From contig NW_024041373.1 of the NCBI RefSeq assembly GCF_014851395.1, positions 3,221,429 to 3,285,428 on the forward strand: a stretch of 64,000 nucleotides of DNA, in the 5' to 3' direction. The stretch's first letter is position 1; each line of letters starts with the position of its first letter. A program made the translations under genes and the position numbers. The stretch is from Micropterus salmoides. Lineage: Eukaryota > Chordata > Actinopteri > Centrarchiformes > Centrarchidae. The notes under the pieces are model-generated. The model saw only the letters and a list, made by a program, of their open reading frames with translations, made no database searches and had not been told where the DNA came from. This document shows positions 26,201-40,800 of the stretch, in pieces.

Positions 26201-29200
26201 TGCAGCATGCTTTGGCAACACTAGTTAACAACAACATAAAAAGAAACCACTCTGGTTGCCAGTGTAATCCTGGTTCTCTGAGAAATAAGTGATATATCTC
26301 AATCAGGGAAAATACTGAGGTTAAAAAGAGAGCATCTTATTTGATCACAGTATTAAAACAAACACAGCTTCCTTTTACTGCAATTTTGGAAAACAATCCA
26401 CAGAAAAAAAACAGCACAGTACGTTCATGCACACATATACTGTACACTAGGAAGAGCGACTCTGCCGCTTAATCTGCTTTGCTGTTATTTTAAAAGATAA
26501 TTTAACTGTACAGTTTCTGGGTACTGTTTAGTTATTTAAATTATTTACAGTTTCAGACACTCTTGTGCTTATCTCCTGATTTAATACTATCACAATACTG
26601 CCGATTTGACATGTATTGTGATTCTGAAGTATTGAGATTCTAAATTGTGATTTTTGTTTGCTTTTTAACACTAAACCATTGGGGAAAAGTTGAATCATAC
26701 TCTTTTATAGACTCTATGTCAATTGTCATATTTAAAAACAAAATGCACATCATATGTCAGTCAGTCTTTTCTTAGTTTTATTTCATCAGCATCATTGTAA
26801 TACTACATAAAAAGTAGTAAATAATGTAGCTTTTGAAGTGAACTGACACATTTAGCTGCTCATCAACTAGTGCCATAAGATTTCTGGACTTAAAATGAAA
26901 GGTTTTTAATGAATAATGTAATTAATTATACACAACTAAATATAATAATAATTAGTGGTAAATAATATACAATGATTATTTATAATGAATTAATCATAAC
27001 AATGATTTAAAAAAAAATTACTTAAAAAAATCTAAATACTTAAAGGTTCAGTGTGTAATATTTCTGAGGATCTATACAGAAATGCAATATAAGATCCATA
27101 ACTGTGTTTCAGTGGTGTATAAAGACCTTACGTAATGAACTGTTATGTTTCTATTACCTTAGAATGAGCCATTTCTATCTACATAACGCAGGTCCCCCTT
27201 ACATGGAGCTCACCATGTTGGGTTGCCATCTTTCTACAGCAGCCGATAACAGACAAATGGCTCTACAGAAAGCGTTTCGTCACTACGTTGTTGTTGTTCT
27301 TGTATAATTGCCGTAGACACTTATTACGTTGAATGCGTACAAAGAAGAGGAAATAGAGAAGTGAAATTTGGACAAATGGAGGAACACACGTATTATTTAG
27401 CACGAGCCAACAGAGTGTTAATCTTCGTCGTCAAAGAAGCGAATACACGATGAAGCCAGATGAAGTCGGGACAGATGCAGACAGATGATGGCAGAAATCA
27501 AGGATATAATCGTGGTGGATTTTCCCAGATGGAAGGCTCTGATGGAGGACAAATGTTTTCAAAGCAGCACTGAAGTTGCCAGTTTTCTGCTAGAAAGGTA
27601 ATTAAGTTAGTTGAACTTTAGCGATGCAAATGAACTGTTGTTTGATAGCTTTAGCTAGTAGCTGGACATAGTCACTGAGAGAAGTGTAGTGTTTCCCAAT
27701 AATGTTGTAAAATATACAGCTGGATTTATTTCATGTAGTTATTATCCAACGCTGTATTCTGACTTTGCTACGCGGACAGAAATGTGTCAGTTAAGTTGGC
27801 AAGACAATCAGCTGATGAATATTATTGGCAATAAAACTGTACAGTATGGTAGTTCAGATCAGTAGCTAAACTTCACATTTTACTACCCTGGTGGAAAAAA
27901 CGTATATATTTTTACTGCTAACGGCGTTATATGATAACAAGACAGTGTGCCTATTAAGTGACCAATAATGCTTAACATAACACGGTAAACGCCCATTAAA
28001 AACGTTTTACCACAAACTTCATGTATAATGTGGTTTATAATGGACTGTGGTGCAGAAACAGTGAGGCTTACATTTTCCTGTTGTCTGTCAGTAGTCATAC
28101 TTGCATTAGATGAAATAGTTGTTGAGATGTTCTTTATTTACTTTAATATGTTAGTTGATGAGCCAACTCTTTCAAGATGTAACAAAATGCATAATTACAT
28201 TACAGTAAAATAATGTATTACAGGAGTATGCCACATCATGTAGCACTTTTCTGATGTTGCCGTTTGATGAACAACTAAATAATATTCACAGTTCCACTTG
28301 GTTTTACTGAATAATTAAGTAAATATAATTTCTCAATATATCTATCAAAAGAAACCTAATTTCTTGACTGGTTAGTGGCTACGCTCTGCTGTCTCAGACG
28401 ACAACATCTTTTGTAGGGTCACTAAAACTTACACACTTAACCTTTAAGTGACTCAATTTTCATAATAATAATTCTAATGTGAGCATTCACAAGCACAGAC
28501 ATGTCATAGTGAACAATGTTTAACGTGATGAATCATCTACATCAGTTGCTTTGTTCTTTAATAGGAGGTGATCATTTTTTTTAAATACAGCATGTCAAGT
28601 TCCTCCTTCTAGCCAAGTTTATTCATTAAAGAAGTGGGAGGTTAGCGAGGTCTTAAAAAAGGCAAGGGGAAAGGTTACGAAGAGAGATTCCCCAGCCTAA
28701 ATACTGAAAGTCATCTTCCTTACCTGTACTCGTTTGTTTTTCCACAAGATATTGTAAGCCTCAGAAAAGAAGGGGAGCGGGCAGGTGCCCGTGATTAGTG
28801 ATGGGTAACATGTCAGCAGTGGGACCAACACAAAACACACTCAAGCATACACATTTATGCATGATGATAGTGGTGTGGGATCCAAACAGGGCACAGGGTT
28901 TTGAGACACAGCCACAACAGGCTCTAACCACTAGAGAATGAGCAGCCAGGTAATGAGCAGGCAGTGTGAGTGGACAGGCAGGCAGATAATGCAAAAACCA
29001 ACAACTGCTGGAACAACTGCTTAATATTCAGGTCTCTACATGTATAACAAAAACAGCAAGGAGTGTATATATACAATATACAGACTTTTTCCGCTGAAAA
29101 GGTTAGAAAAGCCATTTTATGATGCTCTTCATCCCACCACTTAAAACACTACCTGCAACATTAACAAAAAGTCTCCACAAAAATGCTCATGCATTTATCT

Positions 29201-31813
29201 TTAGTTGACTCGACTACTGCAACGTTGTCTTTACAGGTCTCTCTTAAAAGATCGATCAGACAGCTACAGCTGATTCAGCTGCTGCTGCTACCTTTTATTC
29301 TCCTGTTTTAGATTGTTTTAATTTTCTCTAATCCTTTTTAATTCTAGTTTTTGTAATGCCCAATGTTTTTTTATTTGTATTTGTTTAACCTTTATTTATT
29401 CATGGAGCTTTACTGAGACCTCTCATTTGCAGGAGGCCCTGATCACATTCACACCATTACACAATTCACACCTGGAAACTGCCCAGTACAACCACAGCCT
29501 GGTCTGCTGGCCACTGAGCAGTTGGAGTTATGGGCCTTGCTCAAGTGCACCTCAGTGGTGGTAAATGAGGGAGGGCACTGTTTGTTTTACTTTTCACACC
29601 CAGATTTATCCTGCCGGTCTGGGGACTGAACCATCAACCTTTGGGCCACCACTGCCCATGGTGCTTTGTTTTATGTAAAGCATTTTGAATTGCCTTGTTT
29701 TTGAAATGTAGTATACAAATAAACTTGTCTGGCCTTAAAAAAAGGCAAGCCAAAGATTAATAGCAACCCAATGCACTCTCATGCACTCTCACCAAGAAGT
29801 CTTGTTAACCCTATGTCAGTGCATTATGCCAGTGGACTCACACAGGCAAGTTAAGTACCCTCTCGGGTCATTCTGACTTGTGTTTCTACACTGCTCTGCA
29901 CAAAAATGATCCTTAGTGTCCAGGACACAGGATGGTGTTGTGGGAAGGTAAACAGGCAGACACAAAAGACTGGCAACTCAAACCAAAAGCTAAAAGTTCC
30001 AAAAAGCAAAAGTAAACCGAGAGGCAGAAATGAGATCAGAGAGGGCTGCAATGTTAGGAACAGGTGACAGGAGCAGCACAACCATAAATAGGGGTGTTAA
30101 AGGCATATCCAGACTTTGAGTCCTTAATTACATCGTTTAATGAATCGAGGTAATTTTACCTAAGACCACCCTTCACACCTGGCATTAAAATGCGTTTTGG
30201 GTGATCGGATTGCAATCGGATAGTGCTTGACCACACAAAAGTACAGATGTAAATGCACCTGAGACGCACTGAGGACAGATTGTGATCTGATCGGCCAAAC
30301 CATCTCCGGAGTTGGTCAGGGAGGCATTGTGACCCCATTTAACACAAGTATAAATGCAATTGTATTGTCAGTCCACATACAACAATGGGCATCACTCACA
30401 GTCTTCCCCTAAGAAAATCAAAAGTTTGATGGCGAATTCAGACATTGTGTCCATAAAGAGTTATTCACTGAACATTCTCATGTTTTAGTGGTGAACTGAA
30501 TGTATCAAGTTAACTCACACACTGCTGTGTTAAACTCAATATAAATTACTAAAACAACAGAAAGGAGTACACGTTATGATGAATGGTAGCATAAGTAAAC
30601 GATGGCAGGCGGAGCTTAAGTTTCATTTTCTGGCTGAGCTATTATCACAGTTGAAGAGAGGAAAACACAAGTGGATAACCCATGGAGGAAAAAACAACTC
30701 ACAGAAGTAAGCTGGTTCATTCAGAAAGTTATTATTATACAGTCAAGCTGTGATGTTCGGGTGTTTGAGCTGGTCTGAGCAATCAGATCTCAATGTGGAC
30801 ACTGGAGGTGCATAACAACATCAGGTCTAAATGTAATCAGGTTTCTGGATTCAATCTGGATATAAGACACATTTTAATGCCAGGTAAAGGGGTCTAAGAT
30901 GCTGTAAAGGTCACATTTCATAGCCACAAATAGAATGTTCAGACAGAAACCTAAAAACAGCACAATGACAATGAGAAAAACCAAGACAGTAAAATTGGAG
31001 AAAAACAGCAATAATAGCAAGCAGATCAAATACACATTCGAAAGATCAGTTCCGTTACCTTCTTCATGTTGGCTCCAACATAACTTTTGGCCTCCTCTTT
31101 GAACTGAGGTAGTCTGGGGAAAAAACACCCATACAATTTAATTAAGATGGGAAAACAATCTTCTGACATAAATCTCTCCCTAAATTGCAGACTATTGTCC
31201 AGATATTATCCTTATGGGTATAGGAATTTTGAAATAAAAAAGTATCCATTATGATGCCATCAGCAGATTTTAATTGCTTCTGTGTTGCTTCTTGCTTAAT
31301 TTGACTATTTATTTGCTAGTCCAGATGCTTGTTTTAAAAAAGGTCAAAACAGGGTCCAAACACGAAACTTCCGAGGAGCATTTTTTGAAAAGTTACTCAA
31401 ATGATTGAATGATGAACAGATAATCATGATTGTTGCTAAAAATCGGTTGCTTGGTTAATAAAAATCAGTATATCTCGGCCTCTACTGTCAATTTCAAATC
31501 TGTCTATTGTGAGTCCCCCAACTTGATGGAAGTGCAATACAAGTACCCCTGTAATGCATTTTCTTAACCCAAAACAATTAACAAAAAAGGAATGCAGGAC
31601 GTGTCCTAAGCTGCTTAAGACGCAATATCACAGTGGGAATCTCAACATGTTAAACCTGAGTCAATAAACTTTTCCAGCATTTGATGGGCAATGCTGGCTG
31701 CTGTTCTCAAGGCATCACACAAAAAATGCGTGTGTGTGTATTCCACTAGGTTTCTGTGGACTCTAAAGCTTTGTTGGAAAATGAGATGTCACCAGTCACA
31801 CTCACATACGGAC

Positions 31814-31844
<31 letters not shown>

Positions 31845-34810
31845 AGCCAGCAACCCCCCTCCTGACATTAACTCCACGTTAATAGAGTGTTGTCTTGCGA
31901 GCACGATTATTGGATGATCTGTGGGTCCAACAGATTAACATGCCTAATACTTTCAGTCAGGCAATCTAAGACTGCTTCTGAGGAGCTGGAGAGAGCTGCT
32001 GCTCATTATTCTCTGATAGGGATAGAGGGGTGCAGCCCAGACCCTCTCACATCTCTATTATCCAGGGTCTGTGGACAAGTTGGGGGTTGAACATCAGCAA
32101 AATGAGATGGGGGGTTGTGTATGTGTAAGCAATAGACGTGGTAGTATGCCCACACTAAATTTATATCTCCTGTTCATGTGCAGGGATGCCTGTCTATGAC
32201 TGTGGCTGCCATGCTTTTCTATTTCCATGCTCACACAGTAAGTAGGAAATGATAACAAGGTCCCATATAAGAGTCCTGCCAATAAATAAAAACAGGCCAA
32301 GAACGCTTAGAGGGAACGTCAGTAAATGGCGACAACCTTGGCAAAAACCAACACTAGACTTCACTGGAGGGAATATAATCCATCAGTTTGTGACAAATCC
32401 TGCATCAAATAGTCTTGGTGGTGACATACGCACCTTCAGAGAGGAGGTGGACAACATAACTTAATTTTGAGCTCTGTTTGTTCTCCAGATGTGCTCCTTT
32501 ACATTCAGATGAGCCGAAAGCATTTTTTGTGGCAGATTTTCCTGATTGCTTCTGTCTGGGGTTGCTGGCAATGCTAATTCTGTATGTGTGCCTGTGTGTG
32601 TAGGTATGCTCCTTAGTATTTATGGGACTGGAAGCTTTGCTGTAAAAGCAGAGATCAGCTTCATCTATATGCAGATCATGCGGTGAGCTCAATTGGCTCA
32701 TCCCCTTGTCTGTGACTGAATGTGACTGGCACTCTGATGCATCTGGACAAGGTGGTTTTTTGTGCGTGTGTGTGAATGTGTATGTGTGTGTGTGTGGGCA
32801 GTGGGGGGGCATTTATCCTAAATGCCAAAGGCAAAATCATGTTATGGCATTAGTAAATCAGTGGCCCGTTGACCCTGTGCACAGTACAAAATGAAATTCA
32901 CAAGCTTCAAGGGGAATAATGACGCCTGAGAGACAGATATATGCAGAGAACTGCTCATCCATTATCTAGAAGTGATGGAGGAGTGCAGCAGCAGTCCGTC
33001 CAGCTTTTCTTCTAGAACGTTTTGGATTTGGGGTTTAAAACTTCTCTTCACATTGAAGCAACTTTAATTCTAGTCCGACAAGAAATGCTTTGATTAGTCT
33101 CTGTAACATATATAGAATATATAGAATACACATTCTTAACCACTTCAGGAGTGTATACTGCACCCATCTTCATCCACCAATTTCCCATTCATTTACCGGG
33201 AGAACAGTAGCTGCACCATGTCAACCAGTGTATGTTCAGCTGATTTCCTGAGCAGCTCTGCAAATACAGAAAAAAAAAACATTAGAACCCAGAAAGGATT
33301 AGAAGCTAGGAAAGTGACAACTCTGGCAGAGAGTTTAAACGCAGGCATGCAAACTGGTCAGGGGTAAAAAAGGTGAGAAGGATACGCAAGCAGTGAAATC
33401 TACAGAGACAATGTCAGAGGGGTCTGTTTAAGCTTACATGTTGCATAGATAACGTGCATTCGTCTACTGCAACAAGAGAAAGATACTGACATACAAGGGT
33501 GTCACTTTGTGTTGAAAAGTAGTGGGGACATTAGGGCTCAGATTAGGGATGTGACGATACACTTAGTTTACGAGATGTGGCGATGCACCACACCGGTGTC
33601 CCAAGAACGAGATGTGATAATAAATTAACAGTATTTAATAGAAATCATCAAAGCTGAATTACATGAGTGGGGGATGTGGGGGTCCTCCCCCAGATAATTT
33701 TGAGCATTAAACACTTAATTTCCTGAATTCTGGTGACATTTCCTGTTACCTTTCCTACATCAATTTATGATGAAAATGTTTTATGTAAAGGGAAACACAA
33801 AATTCAGGTGGCATGTGAAAATTCAAATCTAGTATTACATAATCTAATGCAGTGCAGCTCTCAGGCATTCTATGTTGCTTTCACATATGTTTCTCCAGTA
33901 GATCAACTTTTCTGATGTATTATCATCCCAACTGAATTAGCACAAATGCAGGAAAGATTTAGTCTTGCCTCCTCTTTTGTCATGTTCACTGGGAGAGAAC
34001 GGAAAATTTGGCCAAACAGAAACTGTGACAAGAAGTTGTTAAAGTTATTGACTGGTGCTGAACATTTTGGGTCATTTTATAATTTGCAGCTTGTTTATTC
34101 TTACTTAAAAATGCAAATAAACTTTCATTGGTTCTTTGCCATTTCATGTTGCAAGCTATTTTTCAAAGCATTTTTAATAAACGCTTTCAAAAAGTCCCCA
34201 GTATAAATAAAACAGATGCCAACACGCAGGGATGTGCACAGACATTTTGGGGTGCAAGGGCTAAAGTGAAAAAAAAGGCACTTCTCAGAAATATTTATTT
34301 AAAATAATTTTTTTAACTACAAAACATTAACCTGTTGGGCACAGGCACCTTTTTTACAGAAAAAAGGCCTAAAATAACAAACCCAAAATGAATCAGGAAT
34401 AACTCCTCAACCATTTGGCCAAGATGCATAATTCTGGTCTCCTTTGAAAAGTCGGAAGCTAAGGAATATAAAACCATTGTATATTAATATATTCATTTTA
34501 CTATTACAGACTACATGGAGATGCAATAAAGACAAAATCTGATATTTTCATCCTCGCCCGGTAAAAAAAAGCATTTTAATGCATGTATTTTAATGCAATA
34601 AACCATCAAAACCATCATAAGGAAGCTTATAATGCAACTGAATATCTTCTAATACACCTAGAATGCAACTCTAACTGTAAATTTGATGAAACTAAAATAC
34701 AGTGAACAGTTATCATACAACATCACACAGCCAAGCAACATAATACTGAGTTGCCTGAACACATTAATGTATTGATCAAATACATTTTTATTATTGCTAT
34801 TTTACACATA

Positions 34811-34855
<45 letters not shown>

Positions 34856-37800
34856 CTGATGGTGACAAGGACTGAGTTTACATTTGAGGGAGGGCTGTCA
34901 GTATCATGTAAAGATCTATCAGTATAAAATAAACAAATGGATAGTTATTAGATGAGGAGCCTATGATCAAAATGATGTAGTTACTGTTTAGGGCAGGACA
35001 CTATTTCATGTAGTTGTCAATTTTGAGATTTTGGTGTATTTTGCTTCCATGTCTTCTTTTACTCTAGTGATAAGAAAACTTCCAGGAAAATATTCTGGCA
35101 GTAAATGTACGGTGTTAGTCACAGTGTGTTAGCTTCTCAAGACCAAGAAGTCTGTTGTTTGAAGACGTGTACTGTATATACCCCAGTGACAATGCCCAAG
35201 ACTGTTGTTCAGTATTGGGCTCAGTTGGCTCCAACAAACATCAACTGTCATTACAACAGTGCAGTGACAACTAAGCTTGGTAATGACCCCATAGAGGTTA
35301 AATAGCTGGGACTCCCTGCCAGACAGTCAGAACTTTCTTCAAGTATCTTCAACCATGTCTAGTTGCCCTTGATTTAACCCTCCTTGGATAACTATAATTG
35401 ACTGCATCCTTTTCCATGTTGACCATCCTATTATGAACAGTAGGGCTATGGCTACGGACTAAATGATTTGATGAGTGTTAATGTGATTTGACTCACCACT
35501 GAGGCGCATCTCAAAGCAGATCCTGAAGCAGGACTGCATGATCTCACAAACAGACTCGTTAGTCAGATGGGCTCCAACTGGCGTCAGCAGCAGAGTCCTC
35601 AGGACCTGAAAATAGGCATAATATGACTGTACTAAATTCCACAGTCATATAAAGGAGGAGGAGATAAACAAACGCAAGACAAACGATCAAATGCCATAGC
35701 GAAGTGGATAGCTACACACTGCATACTGGTTAGTACTGGGGAAGATGTCGGTCTTAGGAGCGTTCTTAAAATCAAAATGTAGCTGCTTGGCCCTGCAGGG
35801 TTGCTCCGGGCTCCTCAGACAGGGAGACAGCACTCTGCGAGTAAACAGCAGGCGCTCTATGGATAGTAACCATGGCAATGGCTTGTGTGCACTACACAGC
35901 TGTAGCCTATTTAACTTAAGTTAAAATTATAGGCTACATAACTTTACCTGTTTACCTTTAACAGTAATAGATTCTGGAAACTCACACACAGCGAGGATCA
36001 GTCTTCTTCCGTGTCGCATACAAAAAGTTCAAGACAATTCAACTTCGGTAGCAGGCGGGTGTCTGCGCGTCCCTTTACTTAACCAAACTCTCAAGGGACA
36101 CTTGTTACTGAACATCCCCAATAAAAATGTTTCTGCGGATTACATAATTATATAGAAATGCTTGTATGCTTTGTACTTGCCAGTGCAAATCTATAGGCAT
36201 TTATTTAAAGTTGCTCTTCTCACTGTAAAACAAGCATTTGTGCAGATAGTTCTGAACAAATGTGTGTCACTATCAGATATGCATTAAATTGTGAAAACGC
36301 AGACAAATGAGATTATGTTTTAGCCATCTCGTCTTGCTCTTCTGGTGACCCTTCTCACTCAGAGGTGCTTTGCCAACTATATTTTCATAAATTACATTAA
36401 ATTAGTATGAACTGAAATTTTCACTTCTCAACAAAACTAAACTATAAGCTTCACAAAGGTCAGTTTTTGGAGAGCTGCTGCACAGTACTGGATTCATTTG
36501 TACCGAGATTGAGACAGTAGGGACGTCATTTGTTGGGTCTATCAAGTCATTGCAAGACCACTGTAGTACTGCGGACCACTGTACTCATAGTAAACATGTT
36601 GTACCTGTAAAATTTTCATAAGGACGACTTCATCACTGGCAGGGTCAGTTCCCACAAATCTAGCGTGTGTGACTGCGTCTGCCATGTTCTCGATGGCCTC
36701 TGCTGCTGCTTCATGGTTAGCATCTGCAAAAGACAAGAAACACAATTTTCAATAAAACTGTGTTTAAAAACATTAATGCCACAGTGCATGCATTGCTCGT
36801 CTCACCTTGAGTACAGTCACAGACTCGTGAATCATTCATCAGGTGTTGATGAGATTATCCTCAGAGTCCTAATAAGTTTTCTCGTTACCTGTTTATCTGC
36901 CTGCTCCCTCCACTCTGCCCGGCGCTGGGGAGCTAACAGACTCTAGCTACATCATGACCTGCTGTCTATTTTAGCACTAGCTAGCAACACTGCTTCCCTC
37001 ACTGGCTCACTTGACAGAGGTCAAGGCATCTACATTCAAAGTGTTCAAAGTTTTAACCGTGATGACAAGCGGAGTGCGTGCAGCCACGTCGACTGCTGAA
37101 ACAACGGGCTACTGTAACATTACTACACTGAAGAACAGGCTGTCTTTCAGACATAATACATATGTTTGGATTAGAGGCACCCCGCCTGGGATGGCAGTGC
37201 GGTGAATGAAGAATTGGATGGTCCGTCTCCCATTCCCTCCCCACATGCCTCATTTCAGCGGTAGTGCACCTAAGCCCTTCTACATTGCTACACTGATACA
37301 CAGGCTGTTTCAGATGCATGTCATGTTGACTAGAAGAACCCCATTGAGAGATGGGGCTGTTTCTGTCTCCTTAAATGAGGTATGGTGAGTTAAGAGGAAG
37401 GGGATATCTGAGGCGCATTCTTTCCTGGCCTCTCATCTTTGTTACTCTGACACATGTGAGGCACCCAAATAAGGGGACAAGGTGCACAAGGTCCGCTCTT
37501 CCTTGACCTTCACTTAAGGAGCACCACACTCTGTGTCAGCAACTATCTGGTTGTTTATGTCCCACTGGATAACTAATCACAGCCGCTCCACACTGCGCAC
37601 AACCTGGCCCAGGTGTTGCCAGTAAGAGTGGTGCCTCTCCTGTGACGGTTACCGCTGATAACGTGGAGGTGTAGCACCCACCCTCCGGTCCTCCCCCTCA
37701 GGTTGCCCCAGAGGTTGAGCTGCTAACCCCCATACACTGTTAAATCTGTTACTATTGTTTGTACTGTTAGTGCAGCTAGCACGTCAGCAGCCTCCCTCCT

Positions 37801-40800
37801 TTGAAGTGAGTAATTGTACTGTAATGTGTAATGTAATTTTCTTTTGTTCAAATAGATTTGTATTTCATTGGTATTGAAAAGAGAATCGATAAGGAACCAG
37901 TATAGAAGTCAAGATATCTGTAGCGGTATTAATAGCATAAAAATTATTTTAGCCGCCTCGATCTAAAATAATTTTTATACTTATAATGCTCAGGTTGTGG
38001 TGAAACTGCTTCCAGGGGTGGAGTGGCCATCAGGAAGGCCGGTCCATTTCAGGCAGAACCGGCCGGTGGTCTGTGTATCTGTCAGACTGGGCCAAACTAA
38101 TACTTTCAATACTGAGGAGAGATACGAGCAGCCCCTCCCAACTTGGACTGATCCTCGTCTTTGCTGAAGTCTGTCTGGCTCAATGGCGTCGATCAGAGGA
38201 GTTTATTTTCCATCTGGAGGAGTTCAATCTCAAAACGTTTCGTTGGGCCCAGGGTTGTGTGACAAGCGCAACAGAGACGGTAAATACGGCGAAAAGAAAG
38301 AAAGAGGAAAAAGAAATAAGTGGTGCCGAAAAAATAGGAATTAAGAAGAAAAAGATTTTGCCACAAGATGCAGCAAATTAACTGACCTCTTACTAGGAAA
38401 TTTGCCATGGTAGACGCAGATGAGACAGGAATCAGCACACGCAGGGACAGGTGCATGATTAGTAATGCACTTATTATACAATGAAATTATTTATATACAC
38501 ATATTTATGAATTATATATTTATAACTATTATAAATAGTGCTGGGCAACGATTAAAATTTTTAATTGCAATTAATCGCATAGTTAAGCGCAAAATTGAAT
38601 AACGAATTCTAAAGTAGTGTATACACACTTTTAAATTAAATGTACTGCTATTTACACAAATTGCAATAACGTGGTTTGCAAACCAAAATTTTTTCCCTTT
38701 ACACAGTAGCAATAAAATATTTCTTGTAAGTCTCAACTTAAACATTAATGTAATCAGATCAAATATAAACCACAGCTGTCTGCCACTGCCAGGGCATGAC
38801 CTTTTATAGCTTGTTAAAACAAGTTAGAGTCTAGAGCAACGATCAGAACATCATAACAGGCACCTTCTGAGCAACAGGTTAACATAAATAAATCTGTTTT
38901 CTTGTTGTCTGAGCAGGTATCAGCAGAAACATTTTTCTTTTATCAGGGAGCAACACAAACAGTGTATGTTCAGTAGCAAGTGTCCCTGTTAGAGTGAGGT
39001 GAAGTGGTCACCTTTTTGTACGCGACATGAAGCACAAATCAGTGGAAGAGAGACTGATCCTTGCTGTTTGTGAGTTTCCAGAATCTATTACTGTTTACTA
39101 AATAAATAATAAAATAACACCAACAGGAGGGAATTCATGGCAGAGAAAACTAGATGTAGGCCTATCAGGTAAAGTTATCTAGCCTATAATTTTAACTTAA
39201 GTTAAATAGGCTACAGCTGTGTAGCGCACAGAAGCTGTTGGTTACTCTCCATAGAGCCCTGCCGTTTACTCGCGGAGTGCTCGTCTCCTGTTCACATGAG
39301 GAGCACAGGTTTACCTTTAGAAATACAAAATAACTGTCGGCGTAAATTATTTAATGCGTTAACGCAATAATGACAAGTTAATGTGCCCAGCCCTAATTAT
39401 AAACAACAGTTTGTAATGTCTTATCACACAAAGACAACATCTATAAGCGAGGAATCTCTGTATGTATATAAGCTGTGTCATGTTGATGAGGGTGAGGAGG
39501 AGGAGCTGGAGAAGGACAATAGAATGAGACAAAACAGTGACAGCTACAGGGGCAGTGTGAACACTTCCGGAATATCTTTAGGTTTTGGAATTTTTAAAGA
39601 CATCAGCAGAGAATTTCTGATTTTTTTTGTCATTTTTTGCTGTACATTCTGTAGATTAAACAATTAGCATGAGGGGAAAAAAGTCAATGAATCGATAAAA
39701 AATCTTGTTATTTTGAAATCAATTTATAGCAGAGCTACTGTTGTGGATAGCATTAGATTGCATAATGTTGACAGGTAAGTGACATATGAAGAGAATAGAT
39801 TTCCTTCACAATCAGGGAAATGTGTCTCCCTCTGCTTATAGCCTACACAGGAATGCATTATATACTGTAACTACTGCACCCTAAAATCATTTTTCCATGG
39901 GACTAACCACAAATGACAGAAAATATAGTGATATTACACTAAAAGCTCTATTAATATCAGGGTAAAGAGAACATGTTAGCAGCCTGTTCTCTACAGCTGC
40001 CATGTCTACTATGAAACAGGACACCTTCATATATTGGTAGCCTACTAATTTTCACCATCCAATGAAAGAGGTAGAGCAGTGGAGCGTGTGGTGGAAAGGT
40101 TTAAATTCAACTTCTGAATAGAAATGTGTACTTTGGGCAATTAAAACTATTCTGTCAGATATGACAAACAACAAATCAGAATGCGTCACCATTCCAGTGG
40201 TAAAGTAAATTTAGGATGTGGAATTATTGTTAGCTAACTCAGCTACCAAGAACACAGATCCAACCGCTCAATGCATAAACACAACTAGACAAATCTAGTA
40301 CGGTCCATCCACATTGTCCTTCAAACCCTGGGATCTAACAACCAGATGTGGCCTTTTGTTGGGGCAGGCTGGGACAAACTGGCTGTCAGAGCAACAGGAG
40401 CCAGTGTTTTTGAAACCCGAGCGGCTGGCCAGCTATCTGCCGGGAGCCTGCCTGTTTTCCTTTCCCATCGCCCAAAGAAGCAGCAGTTCATTAACTAATA
40501 AGCACAGGGGGAAAGAGAGGGGAGTACAAGGACAGAGAGAGAGACAGAGAAAGGGAGGTGAAGACAAGGATTTTACAAGTAAAACAACAATGCTGTCTGT
40601 GAACATGAAGACTATATATGTGGAAAAGATGGACAGCTCAGGATTTAAAGTGACACTGAACATTTCTGTGTGAGGATGTGTTACTAGTAGACATTAGATA
40701 AATGATAAACAATATTACTTCTTAGAAAACCCTAGAAAATGATTGATATTTCAGTAATTGGCAGCTGTTGTGAAGACCTGGAGTGCAGACAGTATAACAG

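Noticed and set aside
32405..32812. 135-codon minus-strand ORF with His/Thr-rich start.
   Set aside because: The His/Thr run is translated TG microsatellite and the rest has no similarity.
40314..40673. 119-codon plus-strand ORF considered as a gene.
   Set aside because: No recognisable domain, a low-complexity basic region, no splice or promoter context, and it lies within a gbf1 intron.
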